NCBI RefSeq assembly: GCF_019343105.1
Contig: NZ_CP073764.1
Span: forward strand, 186,001-250,000
Length of the DNA stretch: 64,000 nucleotides
Reading direction: 5' to 3'
Source: Methylovirgula sp. HY1
GTDB lineage: Bacteria; Pseudomonadota; Alphaproteobacteria; Rhizobiales; Beijerinckiaceae
Made by a program: the position numbers and the translations under genes. The notes under the pieces were generated by a model. It saw only the letters and a list, made by a program, of their open reading frames with translations. It searched no databases and was not told the origin of the DNA. Positions 45,769 to 53,165 of this stretch are shown here, piece after piece; position 1 is the first letter of the stretch, and each line of letters starts with the position of its first letter.

Positions 45769-46854
45769 ATGCTCATCTTCCGGCAGATGTTCGATACGCA
45801 ATCTTCGACCTACACCTATCTTCTGGCGGATTCTGAATCACGCGTCTGCGTGCTCATCGATCCGGTGTTCGAGCAGGTCCACCGCGATGCTTCCTTCATC
45901 AGCGAGCTTGGCCTCGAACTGCTCTGGACCTTGGATACGCATGTCCATGCCGATCATGTCACCGGCGCTTGGCTCTTGAAGCAGCGCCTCGGAAGTCGCG
46001 TTGCGCTCGCAGCCGCCGGCGGCGCCGAGGGCGCGGATCGCTACCTTCAGCATGGCGACATCGTCGAATTCGGCGCCCGCCATCTCAAGGTCCGCGCGAC
46101 GCCTGGCCATACCAATGGCTGTCTCACCTATGTCCTCGATGACGACACCCGCGCCTTCACCGGCGACGCGCTGCTGATCCGCGGCTGCGGGCGGACCGAT
46201 TTTCAGCAAGGCGATGCACGGCAGCTCTATCATTCGATCAAGGAGCAGATTTTCAGCCTGCCGGATAATTGCCAGCTCTGGCCCGCGCATGATTATCGCG
46301 GCGCGACGATGACGACGGTCTGTGAAGAAAGACGCTATAATCCGCGCATCGGCGGCGAACTCAGCGAATCCGATTTCACCGGCTATCTCGCCAATCTCGG
46401 CTTGCCGCATCCCAAGCAGATCGATATTGCCGTGCCCGCCAATCTGCGCTGCGGCAAGCCCGAAAGCGGTGTCGCGCCGGCCGAACCCGATTGGGCGCCC
46501 TTGAGCCTGACCTTCGGCGGCATATGGGAGGTTGCGCCGCAATGGCTCGAAGAACATGCCGACGAGGTTCAGATCGTCGATGTGCGCGAGCCCGACGAAG
46601 TGGTCGGCCCGCTCGGCCATATCGCTGCGGCGATCCGCGTTCCGTTGGCGCATCTCGCCGAAAAAGCCGAGGAATTTTCGAAGGAGAAGCCCGTCGTCAC
46701 GGTCTGCCGCGCCGGCGGACGCTCGGCGCAAGCGACCGTGATCCTGCAACGCAAGGGGTTTGAGAAGGTCGCCAATCTCGCCGGCGGCATGCTGCGCTGG
46801 AACGCCGGCCAGCATCCGACACAGGGGAGCTTCGATTATGATGCGGGGCTGTGA
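45769..46854 (+). CDS. Persulfide dioxygenase-rhodanese fusion (ETHE1-like)
   Basis: The N-terminal 235 residues are a metallo-beta-lactamase fold of the ETHE1/Blh type that oxidises glutathione persulfide to sulfite. Its metal ligands are in LDTHVHADHVTGAWLL, ATPGHTNGCLTYVL and FTGDALLIRGCGRTDFQQGD, with WPAHDYRG closing the site. The C-terminal 100 residues are a rhodanese domain with VDVREPDE and the active-site loop VTVCRAGGRSA, including the catalytic Cys. Such fusions detoxify sulfide or recycle sulfur. The family link with the YeeE/YedE transporter pair at 52.1-53 kb is noted, but they are not adjacent. The gene stands alone on its strand. Confidence 0.93.
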   Translation: MLIFRQMFDTQSSTYTYLLADSESRVCVLIDPVFEQVHRDASFISELGLELLWTLDTHVHADHVTGAWLLKQRLGSRVALAAAGGAEGADRYLQHGDIVEFGARHLKVRATPGHTNGCLTYVLDDDTRAFTGDALLIRGCGRTDFQQGDARQLYHSIKEQIFSLPDNCQLWPAHDYRGATMTTVCEERRYNPRIGGELSESDFTGYLANLGLPHPKQIDIAVPANLRCGKPESGVAPAEPDWAPLSLTFGGIWEVAPQWLEEHADEVQIVDVREPDEVVGPLGHIAAAIRVPLAHLAEKAEEFSKEKPVVTVCRAGGRSAQATVILQRKGFEKVANLAGGMLRWNAGQHPTQGSFDYDAGL

Positions 46855-46885
46855 GGGGGGCAGGTCATACCGTATCTTCGAGCCT

Positions 46886-47215
46886 CTATGCGCGGGCAAG
46901 GGCTTTCCGCAGGCCCTCTGGGTCAGCCTTGATGGCGCGTAACAGAGTGCGCGCCGGACCGCTCGGCTTTTTGGCGCCGCGCTCCCATTCCTGCACGGTT
47001 CGGATGCTGAAGTCATAGACAGCGGCGAACTCGGCTTGCGTCATGCCGGCGGCGTGGCGGATGGCGCGCACATCGATTTCAGGGGCCATGTCGGGCGCGG
47101 CGTCAGGATTGGACGCGATCTGCCGGGCGATGTCCGCGTCCGTCATCGCGTCCACTTTGCTCCAGTCCGTTGCGGCGAGCGCCTTGCGCGCCGCCTCACT
47201 CAAGCTTTTCGCCAT
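46886..47215 (-). CDS. XRE-family antitoxin paired with BrnT-type toxin
   Basis: The 109-residue protein has a helix-turn-helix in its C-terminal half (IRHAAGMTQAEFAAVYDFSI then RTVQEWERGAKKPSGPARTL), typical of XRE/Cro-type antitoxins. The N-terminal half (MAKSLSEAARKALAATDWSK, then TDADIARQIASNPDAAPD) resembles the toxin-binding segment of antitoxins. It overlaps the toxin gene by 20 bases and lies downstream, the order seen in BrnT-BrnA pairs. BrnA itself is usually of another DNA-binding fold, so this is a variant module. It would repress its own operon through the palindrome at 47476-47500. Confidence 0.85.
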   Translation of the reverse strand: MAKSLSEAARKALAATDWSKVDAMTDADIARQIASNPDAAPDMAPEIDVRAIRHAAGMTQAEFAAVYDFSIRTVQEWERGAKKPSGPARTLLRAIKADPEGLRKALARA

Positions 47216-47477
47216 AGCGATTCACTTCTCGTTGGTTCGCTTTGCGGAGCGAGATCACGCGTCGTTCCGCTTCCCGGTCGGTATAGACGCATACAAAAAG
47301 ACGATCATGAATGAGCCCGAAAGCCACTTGGCGCGCCTCGCCATAGTCAAAACGATCGTCGATTATTGAGGCATGCGGCCCAGCGAACAGAACCTCGGCC
47401 AACGCAAGAGAAACACCGTGTTTCGCTTGGTTGACCGCATCTTTGGCGGGATCGAACACATATCTCACAGACCGCAT
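47196..47477 (-). CDS. brnT: BrnT-family ribonuclease toxin
   Basis: BrnT toxins are small ribonucleases with a RelE-like fold. The sequence shows the family start (YVFDPAKDAVNQAKHGVSL), the middle motif FAGPHASIIDDRFDYGEARQ, and VAFGLIHDRLFVCVYTDREA then RVISLRKANQREVNRY, which holds the Arg-rich active region. From the ATG at 47477 it has 93 residues. That ATG lies inside the predicted -10, so a GTG at 47468 (starting RYVFDPAKD) is a strong alternative and would fit the family's usual short start. The partner antitoxin follows with a 20-base overlap. Confidence 0.88.
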   Translation of the reverse strand: MRSVRYVFDPAKDAVNQAKHGVSLALAEVLFAGPHASIIDDRFDYGEARQVAFGLIHDRLFVCVYTDREAERRVISLRKANQREVNRYGEKLE

Positions 47478-47505
47478 ATATACGCCTGTGGCGTATATAT
47501 GGCAA
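47476..47505 (-). promoter_or_regulatory. Promoter and palindromic operator of the BrnT module
   Basis: A perfect inverted repeat with 11-base arms, ATATATACGCC-TGT-GGCGTATATAT, spans 47476-47500. Read on the minus strand, TTGCCA (47505-47500) and TATATA (47482-47477) are separated by 17 bases, a good promoter whose spacer is the palindrome. Binding of the antitoxin there would shut the operon. Transcription would begin near 47470. Confidence 0.7.
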
Positions 47506-47545
47506 CGGTGTCCTACCAGGGCGATCGGGTGAAACAATCCGCCCC

Positions 47546-47690
47546 CCTCATCCTGAGGAGCGCCTGAAAGGCGCGTCTCGAAGGACGAGGGCAGGAGGAG
47601 CTATTCGCTCCGAGACGCCTTGCCGAACGCTTCCGCTGGCCCCTTCATCCTTCGAGACGGGTCCTTTGGACCCTCCTCAGGATGCGGGGC
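47546..47690. repeat. Pair of inverted palindromic repeats
   Basis: The first copy (47546-47590) begins CCTCATCCTGAGGAGCG and ends CGTCTCGAAGGACGAGG. The second (47643-47685) is its reverse-complement type, with CTTCATCCTTCGAGACG and CTCAGGATG. This is a widespread Hyphomicrobiales repeat that can form long stem-loops. About 50 bases lie between the copies. Confidence 0.8.
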
Positions 47691-47768
47691 TCTTCACCCG
47701 ATTGCCCTGGGGGGTCCTACGCTGTCAGTGTAGCGCTTAGCGGGGAGAGTGATGCTCTTCTTTTAGTC

Positions 47769-47876
47769 GAGCATCGGATGATCCCAAAACCGGTTCCCAC
47801 TTTTGGGTCCGATGCTCTTTTCTCGCTCACCGCATCATCTTGTCCGAAAAGTCTCCAACTTTTCGGGATGATGCTC
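47769..47876. repeat. Two palindromic repeats next to the polyprenyl synthase gene
   Basis: The first (47769-47819) has GAGCATCGGA/TCCGATGCTC outer arms and the variant core CCAAAA/TTTTGG. The second (47832-47876) has GCATCATC/GATGATGC outer arms and CCGAAAAGT/ACTTTTCGG cores. The second overlaps the stop codon of the polyprenyl synthase gene and could act as its terminator on the minus strand, although no T-run follows. Confidence 0.75.
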
Positions 47877-48912
47877 AGTGCACCCGGTCGATGCAGAAAT
47901 CGACGACATCGATCAGCGCGGCTTTCCATTCCGATGCGGGAAAGAGCTCCAGCGCGTCGCGCGCCATGGCGCCATAATGGCGGGCGCGTTCGACCGTGTC
48001 TTCGAGCGCGCGATGCGCATGCATAGTCGCGATCGCCGCTTCGAGATCGCCGTCCGCCATCTCGCCGCGCTCCAGCGTGCGGCGCCAGAATTCGCGTTCC
48101 TTCTCCGAGCCGCGCCGGAACGACAAGACGACCGGCAAAGTGATCTTGCCTTCGCGGAAATCGTCGCCGATGTTTTTGCCGAGCTTGGCCGAGGTGCCGC
48201 CGTAATCGAGCGCATCGTCGATGAGCTGAAAGGCGATGCCGAGATTGACGCCATAGCCGCGGCAGGCGGCGATCTCCGCCTTCGGTCTCTGTCCGAGGAT
48301 CGGACCGACCTCGCAGGCGGCGCCGAACAGCGCCGCCGTCTTGGCGCGGATCACGGCGAGATAATCATCCTCGCTCGTCTGCATGTCATTGGCGGCGGAG
48401 AGCTGCAGCACTTCGCCTTCGGCGATGACCACGGCGGCGGAGGAGAGCACGTCGAGACAGGAGAGCGAGCCGACCTCGACCATCATCTTGAAGGCCTGGC
48501 CGAGGAGGAAATCGCCGACGAGGACGCTCGCCTCGTTGCCCCACAGCATGCGGGCCGCGAGCTTGCCGCGCCGCATGTCGCTTTCATCGACGACGTCATC
48601 GTGCAAAAGCGTCGCCGTATGCATGAATTCGACGGCGGCGGCGAGCTTGATATGGCCGCCGCCGCGATAGGCGCAAAGGCCCGCCGTCGCCAAGGTGAGC
48701 ATGGGCCGCAGCCGCTTGCCGCCCGACGAGATCAGATGGTTGGCAATGTCCGGGATCATCGTCACATGCGAGGCCGCGCGCGACAAAATCGTCTGATTGA
48801 CCCGGTCCATATCCTCAGTGACGAGCGCCGAGAGCGCTTCGATGCGATTTTCCGGCGTAATTTCTTCGAGGGGGATGACGACGCCCAAGCTCTTGCTCTC
48901 CGGTTGACGCAT
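47875..48912 (-). CDS. ispB: Long-chain polyprenyl diphosphate synthase (octaprenyl/decaprenyl type)
   Basis: The enzyme elongates farnesyl diphosphate with isopentenyl diphosphate to make the ubiquinone side chain. The two Asp-rich motifs are complete: LLHDDVVDESDMRRG (first) and FQLIDDALDYGG (second). Other family segments include SSGGKRLRPMLTLATAGLC and AKTAALFGAACEVGPILG. The product length cannot be read with certainty: the residues before the first Asp motif are small, which favours long chains. The ATG at 48912 gives 345 residues; a start at 48933 is also in frame. Uses precursors from the MEP pathway (dxs, ispE in this window). Confidence 0.92.
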   Translation of the reverse strand: MRQPESKSLGVVIPLEEITPENRIEALSALVTEDMDRVNQTILSRAASHVTMIPDIANHLISSGGKRLRPMLTLATAGLCAYRGGGHIKLAAAVEFMHTATLLHDDVVDESDMRRGKLAARMLWGNEASVLVGDFLLGQAFKMMVEVGSLSCLDVLSSAAVVIAEGEVLQLSAANDMQTSEDDYLAVIRAKTAALFGAACEVGPILGQRPKAEIAACRGYGVNLGIAFQLIDDALDYGGTSAKLGKNIGDDFREGKITLPVVLSFRRGSEKEREFWRRTLERGEMADGDLEAAIATMHAHRALEDTVERARHYGAMARDALELFPASEWKAALIDVVDFCIDRVH

Positions 48913-49003
48913 TGATCCTTCGCGCGAAAACATTCACCGCAAACATATGCCGCCAGAGACGGCTGTCGAGACTGTTGACAGGGAGGTGACCAGGCAGGTG
49001 AAA

Positions 49004-49071
49004 GGGCTCGCATGAGCGTGCTGATCATGCGAGCCCTTATGGCGGCAAATTAGGCCGGCCGCGCGCCGGCC
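49004..49071. repeat. Two perfect inverted repeats in a divergent promoter region
   Basis: The first has 12-base arms GGGCTCGCATGA/TCATGCGAGCCC around a nine-base loop (49004-49036). The second is GGCCGGC-CGCGC-GCCGGCC (49053-49071). They lie between the divergent ispB and DUF2007 genes. They do not match the repeat families found elsewhere in the window. They may be operators, a terminator of an unseen small RNA, or a RNA structure. Confidence 0.7.
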
Positions 49072-49207
49072 GCAACTCGGGCTCTTAGAGCCTTGGCGCG
49101 AAAGGACATTTTGCCTCACGCTGAGGGGCGCAGGTGGCGCGAAAGGATTCGGCGCGGCTTCATTCCAGAGGATGCGGTTCGCGCGCGGAGCGGATAGGAT
49201 TGCCGGC

Positions 49208-49432
49208 ATGATCGAACTTTTGCGGACCAATGACCTTGTTTTGATCTCCGCGGTCGAAGCAATTCTGGCCGGACATGGGATCGAGGTTCTGGTCGCGGAC
49301 CAGTTCACCAGTTCCATCGAGGGATCGCTCGGCTTTTTGCCGCGGCGCCTGCTCGTCGATGGCGATGATCTCGCGGCAGCGCGCAGCGCTCTGGAGGATG
49401 CGGGCCTCGCCGGGGAATTGACCAATGGCTGA
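49208..49432 (+). CDS. DUF2007 family small protein
   Basis: A 74-residue protein with a compact alpha-beta layout: MIELLRTNDLVLISAVEAIL, then AGHGIEVLVADQFTSSIEGS and RRLLVDGDDLAAARSALEDAG. This is the DUF2007 (putative signal-transducing protein) pattern: residues that face the choice between two sources, 'LLRTND-x-V-x-ISAVEALL' and a C-terminal helix 'ARxxLxxAGL'. The function is unknown. The start at 49208 removes 12 upstream codons without conservation. It overlaps the methyltransferase gene by eight bases, so the two are likely translated together, an arrangement also common elsewhere in the order. Confidence 0.85.
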   Translation: MIELLRTNDLVLISAVEAILAGHGIEVLVADQFTSSIEGSLGFLPRRLLVDGDDLAAARSALEDAGLAGELTNG

Positions 49433-50195
49433 AGCCGCGGTCCCGAGCGAAGCCGTCACCCAAGATGGCTTTCTCGGCGGCCGCCTGACCTTGTTGCAGC
49501 CGCGCAAGGGCCATCGCGCCGGCAGCGACGCTTTGCTTCTCGCCGCGGCCGCGCCTGCGGAAATCTCAGGATTGGCCGTCGATGTGGGCGCGGGCGTCGG
49601 CACGGCCGGCTTGGCGCTTGCCGCGCTTCGGCCGGATCTGGCTTTTGGCCTCGTCGAAAAAGATCCCGAATTGACGGCGCTGGCGCGGCGAAATCTCGCC
49701 GCCAACGGTCTCGCCGCGCGCGGCTCCGTCTATGAGGCGGATGTGCTCGATTCGCAAAGCCGCAGCCTTAGCGGACTTGCCGAGGCTTCGGCAGCTCTTG
49801 TCATCAGCAATCCGCCCTTTCTCGATCCGCGCCGTGTCCGGCTGTCGCCGGTGGCCGGCAAGCGGAGCGCGCATGCCATGCCCGCCGGTGCGACGCTGGA
49901 GGCCTGGATCGTCTCCTGCCTCGCTTTGCTCGCAGAAGGCGGGCTGTTCATCATGATCCACCGGCCCGATGCGCTGCCGCAAATGCTCGCGGCGCTCGAG
50001 CGTCGCGGCGGCGATATCATGTTGTTGCCAATCTATCCGCAGGCCGCGAAGCCCGCGATCCGGATTCTGCTGCGGGCCAAAAAGGCGAGCCGTGGCCCGC
50101 TCTCGATTGCGCCGCCTTTGATCCTGCATGAAGGCGACAAGTTTACATCTGACGCCGAGGCGCTCCATCGCGGCGAGGCTTTGATCGCCTGGTGA
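49425..50195 (+). CDS. TrmN6/YfiC-like N6-adenine methyltransferase
   Basis: A 256-residue class I methyltransferase. The SAM-binding motif is AVDVGAGVGTAGLALAALRP, and the catalytic motif VISNPPFLDPR is the NPPF form used for exocyclic amino groups of adenine. YfiC/TrmN6 methylates A37 of tRNA-Val; the homologous proteins in Alphaproteobacteria are annotated as tRNA1(Val) methyltransferases. The N-terminus (LGGRLTLLQPRKGHRAGSDA) matches the family start DAFLGGRL-x-hxQP. Coupled to the DUF2007 gene. The actual RNA target here is not proven. Confidence 0.88.
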   Translation: MAEAAVPSEAVTQDGFLGGRLTLLQPRKGHRAGSDALLLAAAAPAEISGLAVDVGAGVGTAGLALAALRPDLAFGLVEKDPELTALARRNLAANGLAARGSVYEADVLDSQSRSLSGLAEASAALVISNPPFLDPRRVRLSPVAGKRSAHAMPAGATLEAWIVSCLALLAEGGLFIMIHRPDALPQMLAALERRGGDIMLLPIYPQAAKPAIRILLRAKKASRGPLSIAPPLILHEGDKFTSDAEALHRGEALIAW

Positions 50196-50225
50196 GCGAA
50201 GGCCGGCGTTGGCGTCGGCCTTCGC
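50196..50225. terminator. Bidirectional hairpin between convergent genes
   Basis: Arms GCGAAGGCCG/CGGCCTTCGC are perfect over ten bases with a ten-base loop. The hairpin begins directly after the methyltransferase stop codon and ends ten bases before the end of the convergent His-rich gene. On the plus strand ATTTTA follows within ten bases. It may end transcription from both sides. Confidence 0.65.
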
Positions 50226-50234
50226 GCGCGCATT

Positions 50235-50519
50235 TTACCAATAATACCGGTGGTGATGGCGCCAATAAGGATGCCGCCAATGACCACCATGGTGCCAACC
50301 ATACCCATGATGGTGCCAACCATAGCCATGGTGCCGGTAGTATCTGTGATGGTAATAAGCTTTTTCGATGGGGGGCGTAGCGCTCGAGGGCGCAGCCGTG
50401 GCCGCGACCGCAGCCTGAGTTGGGCCTGCCGCCGGTGCAGCTTGCACACTATTGCCGGCACCGAAAAGCAGGGCGGAGACAGCGCAAAACGTAAAAGCTA
50501 ATTTGCGAAGGAACAGCAT
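50235..50519 (-). CDS. Secreted His/Tyr-rich small protein
   Basis: From the ATG at 50519 (GAAGGAG upstream) the 94-residue precursor has a signal peptide (MLFLRKLAFTFCAVSALLFG, cleavage after QAA likely), an Ala/Pro-rich linker, and a C-terminal half made of His, Tyr, Trp, Gly and Arg: repeats of YYRHHGYGWHHHGYGWHHGG. The DNA here contains matching short tandem repeats. The composition suggests metal binding or cell-surface interaction, but no defined family is recognised. Similar His/Tyr-rich small secreted proteins are frequent in Hyphomicrobiales. It faces the methyltransferase gene tail to tail. Confidence 0.75.
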   Translation of the reverse strand: MLFLRKLAFTFCAVSALLFGAGNSVQAAPAAGPTQAAVAATAAPSSATPPIEKAYYHHRYYRHHGYGWHHHGYGWHHGGHWRHPYWRHHHRYYW

Positions 50520-51144
50520 CGACTGATTCTCCTTCTGAAAAATATCAGGCGTTTGAATTGGCCTGGGTTGTCCGTTCAAACCAGTTTTTCATAATACGGC
50601 ACATTCAAGCCGTCTTTGATCTGGCTCAGGACGCTGGCGCAGCTTGCCGATAGGGTGACAACATAGAAATGAGAGATGATTGAATGTGGTGGGTTTCGAC
50701 TCGCGCGAGTTTGATTCACGGTGCGGTCAGGCATGCGCCGCCATCCGTGAAGACGCTGGCAATTGCTCCAAAGGTCCGGCGAGACGCCCTTTAAGCGACG
50801 TTGCCAAGGATCATCATCATGCCCACGGATCTTCCCATCGTACGGCGGCCGAATGTGGCGACACGGGCTGCGCGGCAGAGTTTGGTCGCGGCTATCGTGA
50901 TCGCGGCGCTGCCGATTCTGTTGATTTTGCTTGACGCGGCGATCATCGGGAACGGGCGTATTTCGCCATCTTCGCTGTTGCGGGCTTGGGTCGCCGATGG
51001 GTCGAGCTGCGGCTCGGTCGATGGGCGAAATTGCGAGGCGACTGATCCGCGGCCGTGATGGACCTTTCCGGGGCGTTTGCTTTGCCGCCTTCTGCCACCT
51101 TTTTCGTGCTTTCTCTTGGCGGCGATCTCGGTTAGGCAAGCCGC
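50520..51144. other. Intergenic stretch before glyQ
   Basis: About 625 bases. The first 60 hold the promoter side of the His-rich gene. A plus-strand 79-codon frame at 50819-51058 may be a small membrane protein (next entry). The rest shows only shadows on the minus strand. No riboswitch or T-box was recognised before glyQ. Confidence 0.5.
50819..51058 (+). CDS. Possible small single-pass membrane protein
   Basis: The frame begins MPTDLPIVRRPNVATRAARQ, continues with a hydrophobic segment SLVAAIVIAALPILLILLDA and ends with a polar tail carrying two Cys (SSCGSVDGRNCEATDPRP). The positive-inside pattern is sensible, but there is no clear ribosome site and no recognised family. It could also be a chance frame in GC-rich intergenic DNA. 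Confidence 0.35.
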   Translation: MPTDLPIVRRPNVATRAARQSLVAAIVIAALPILLILLDAAIIGNGRISPSSLLRAWVADGSSCGSVDGRNCEATDPRP

Positions 51145-52092
51145 ATGACCATCGCTGCCGCCGCCGTGCAAAACTCATCCGCCGCCGCTTTCGATCCGCG
51201 CCGCTCCTTCCAGGGCCTCATCCTTGCCTTGCAGAGATTTTGGGCCGAGGCGGGCTGCGTGATCTTGCAGCCTTATGACATGGAAGTCGGGGCTGCCACG
51301 TTTCATCCGGCGACCATTCTGCGGGCGTTGGGTCCGCGGCCCTGGCGGGCGGCCTATGTGCAGCCTTCGCGCCGGCCCAAGGATGGCCGCTACGGCGAAA
51401 ACCCCAATCGCCTCCAGCATTATTATCAGTTCCAAGCGATCTTGAAGCCGTCGCCAGAGAATATGCAGGACCTCTATCTCGGTTCGCTGGCCGCGATCGG
51501 CATTGACACGCGGCTGCACGACATTCGTTTCGTCGAAGATGATTGGGAGAGCCCGACGCTGGGTGCTTGGGGGCTCGGCTGGGAGTGCTGGTGCGACGGC
51601 ATGGAAGTCTCGCAATTCACCTATTTCCAGCAGGTCGCAGGCATTGAATGCGCGCCTGTCGCGGGCGAATTGACCTATGGGCTCGAACGGCTCGCCATGT
51701 ATGTGCAGGGCGTCGAGAATGTCTACGATCTCAATTTCAATGGTCGCGAGGGCACTGAAAAAATCACCTATGGCGACGTCTTCAAACAGGCGGAGCAAGA
51801 ATATTCGCAGCACAATTTCGAGGCTGCCAATGTCGAAACTCTGTTCCAGCATTTCAAAGATGCCGAAGCGGAGTGCAAGGCGCTGCTCGCAAGGGGTGCG
51901 CGCGGCGAGCACCAGCTCATGGTTCTGCCGGCCTATGACCAATGCATCAAGGCCTCGCATATTTTCAATCTGCTCGATGCTCGCGGCGTGATCTCGGTGA
52001 CGGAGCGGCAGAGCTATATTCTGCGCGTCCGCGATCTCGCGAAAGCTTGCGGCAAGGCCTGGCTCAAGACCGAGGCGGGTGGCGCGGGCTGA
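51145..52092 (+). CDS. glyQ: Glycyl-tRNA synthetase alpha subunit
   Basis: GlyQ is the catalytic subunit of the alpha2beta2 bacterial enzyme that charges tRNA-Gly. The 315-residue protein carries the class II core: [20 protein letters not shown] near the N-terminus, [40 protein letters not shown] (motif 2 region) and [20 protein letters not shown] (motif 3). The C-terminus is helical ([20 protein letters not shown]). Its partner glyS lies 1.07 kb downstream rather than directly adjacent, because two YeeE/YedE genes on the opposite strand separate them. Confidence 0.95.
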   Translation: MTIAAAAVQNSSAAAFDPRRSFQGLILALQRFWAEAGCVILQPYDMEVGAATFHPATILRALGPRPWRAAYVQPSRRPKDGRYGENPNRLQHYYQFQAILKPSPENMQDLYLGSLAAIGIDTRLHDIRFVEDDWESPTLGAWGLGWECWCDGMEVSQFTYFQQVAGIECAPVAGELTYGLERLAMYVQGVENVYDLNFNGREGTEKITYGDVFKQAEQEYSQHNFEAANVETLFQHFKDAEAECKALLARGARGEHQLMVLPAYDQCIKASHIFNLLDARGVISVTERQSYILRVRDLAKACGKAWLKTEAGGAG

Positions 52093-52102
52093 TGCCTTTG
52101 CC

Positions 52103-52555
52103 TTAAGAATCCTTTGCTTGCCCGCCTTGGATTTTTTCCAAGACATCAAAGCCGGCCATTCCGACGATCATCGCGATCACGAAGATGATCGAATTGCCTT
52201 GGCCGAAGCCAAGCGCCGTCAGCGCCGGGCCGGGACAGAAGCCGACAAGGCCCCAGCCGATCCCGAACAGGGCGGCGCCGATGAGAAGCGGTGCGTCGAT
52301 CTTCATCTTTGGCGGCAGTTGAAACGTTTCGGCGAAGACCGGCGCCTTGCGGCGGCGCATCAGGAGGAAGCCGAGCGCGGCGACGGGAATGGCGCCGCCC
52401 ATGACGAAGCCGAGGCTCGGGTCCCATCTCCCGGCAATATCGAGGAAGTTCAGAACCTTTTCCGGGTTCGTCATCTGTGCGACGATAAGACCGATGCCGA
52501 AGATGAGGCCGCAGAGAAACGCCGCGAGGAAGGCGGCGAAGGGCTGGCTTTTCAT
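52103..52555 (-). CDS. YeeE/YedE (DUF6691) sulfur-transport membrane protein, second gene
   Basis: A 150-residue membrane protein with about four hydrophobic segments. The sequence FGIGLIVAQMTNPEKVLNFL and the short motif GFCPGPALTALGFG, with one Cys, are typical of the second half of YeeE/YedE-type transporters, which carry thiosulfate or related sulfur compounds. In this group the transporter is split into two short genes. It begins 3 bases after the first gene (52559-52981), so they form one unit. It is inserted between glyQ and glyS on the opposite strand. Confidence 0.85.
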   Translation of the reverse strand: MKSQPFAAFLAAFLCGLIFGIGLIVAQMTNPEKVLNFLDIAGRWDPSLGFVMGGAIPVAALGFLLMRRRKAPVFAETFQLPPKMKIDAPLLIGAALFGIGWGLVGFCPGPALTALGFGQGNSIIFVIAMIVGMAGFDVLEKIQGGQAKDS

Positions 52556-52558
52556 CGC

Positions 52559-52981
52559 TCACGCCCCCACGATATGGCGGAAGACGAAGACGGTCGCAGC
52601 GCCCGTCGCCATGAACACGATCGTTGCTGCGATCGAACGTTTCGATAGGCGTGCCAGACCGCAGACGCCATGTCCGCTGGTACAGCCATTGCCGAGCCTC
52701 GTTCCGAAACCGACCAGCAGGCCCGCGACGATCAGGAGCGATATATGCGGTGTCAGCGTGAGCGGCGGCAAAGCGGCGAATCGGCCGTAGATTAAAGGTG
52801 CGACGACGAGGCCCGCGACAAAAGCAAGGCGCCAGAGGCCGTCGCCGCATCTCACTCTGATAAGATTGCCGAGAATGCCGGTGATACCGGCGATGCGGCC
52901 TTCAAAGAACCAAAGCAGAAGGGTCGAAAGCCCGATCAGAGCGCCGCCAAGGACTGCGGAGAAAGGCGTGAAGGGGGTCAA
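52559..52981 (-). CDS. YeeE/YedE sulfur-transport membrane protein, first gene
   Basis: A TTG at 52981 preceded by CAGGAG gives a 140-residue membrane protein: FSAVLGGALIGLSTLLLWFF, ISLLIVAGLLVGFGTRLGNG and the signature NGCTSGHGVCGLARLSKRS, where a Cys inside the Gly-rich turn is the likely thiosulfate-handling residue. The frame is open upstream to 53062, but those codons lie outside any conserved part. Together with the next gene it makes a full-length YeeE/YedE-like carrier of the PmpA/PmpB type. A persulfide dioxygenase, often linked to such transporters, is encoded 6 kb away. Confidence 0.85.
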   Translation of the reverse strand: MTPFTPFSAVLGGALIGLSTLLLWFFEGRIAGITGILGNLIRVRCGDGLWRLAFVAGLVVAPLIYGRFAALPPLTLTPHISLLIVAGLLVGFGTRLGNGCTSGHGVCGLARLSKRSIAATIVFMATGAATVFVFRHIVGA

Positions 52982-53165
52982 AATCCGCTCCTGTGAAGAC
53001 AATCCATAAATAATATAGAAAAATCGCCGAATGTCAGCGTATGGAAAATGCGCGCGCTGCACAGTTTACGATAGGCAGCGTTCCTTCCTGGCGTGGCAGC
53101 GTCTATAGAAGGCGCCTCCCTGCTGCCGCGGCGGCGGGCCTTGCAGCTTTCCCGATGAAAAGATC

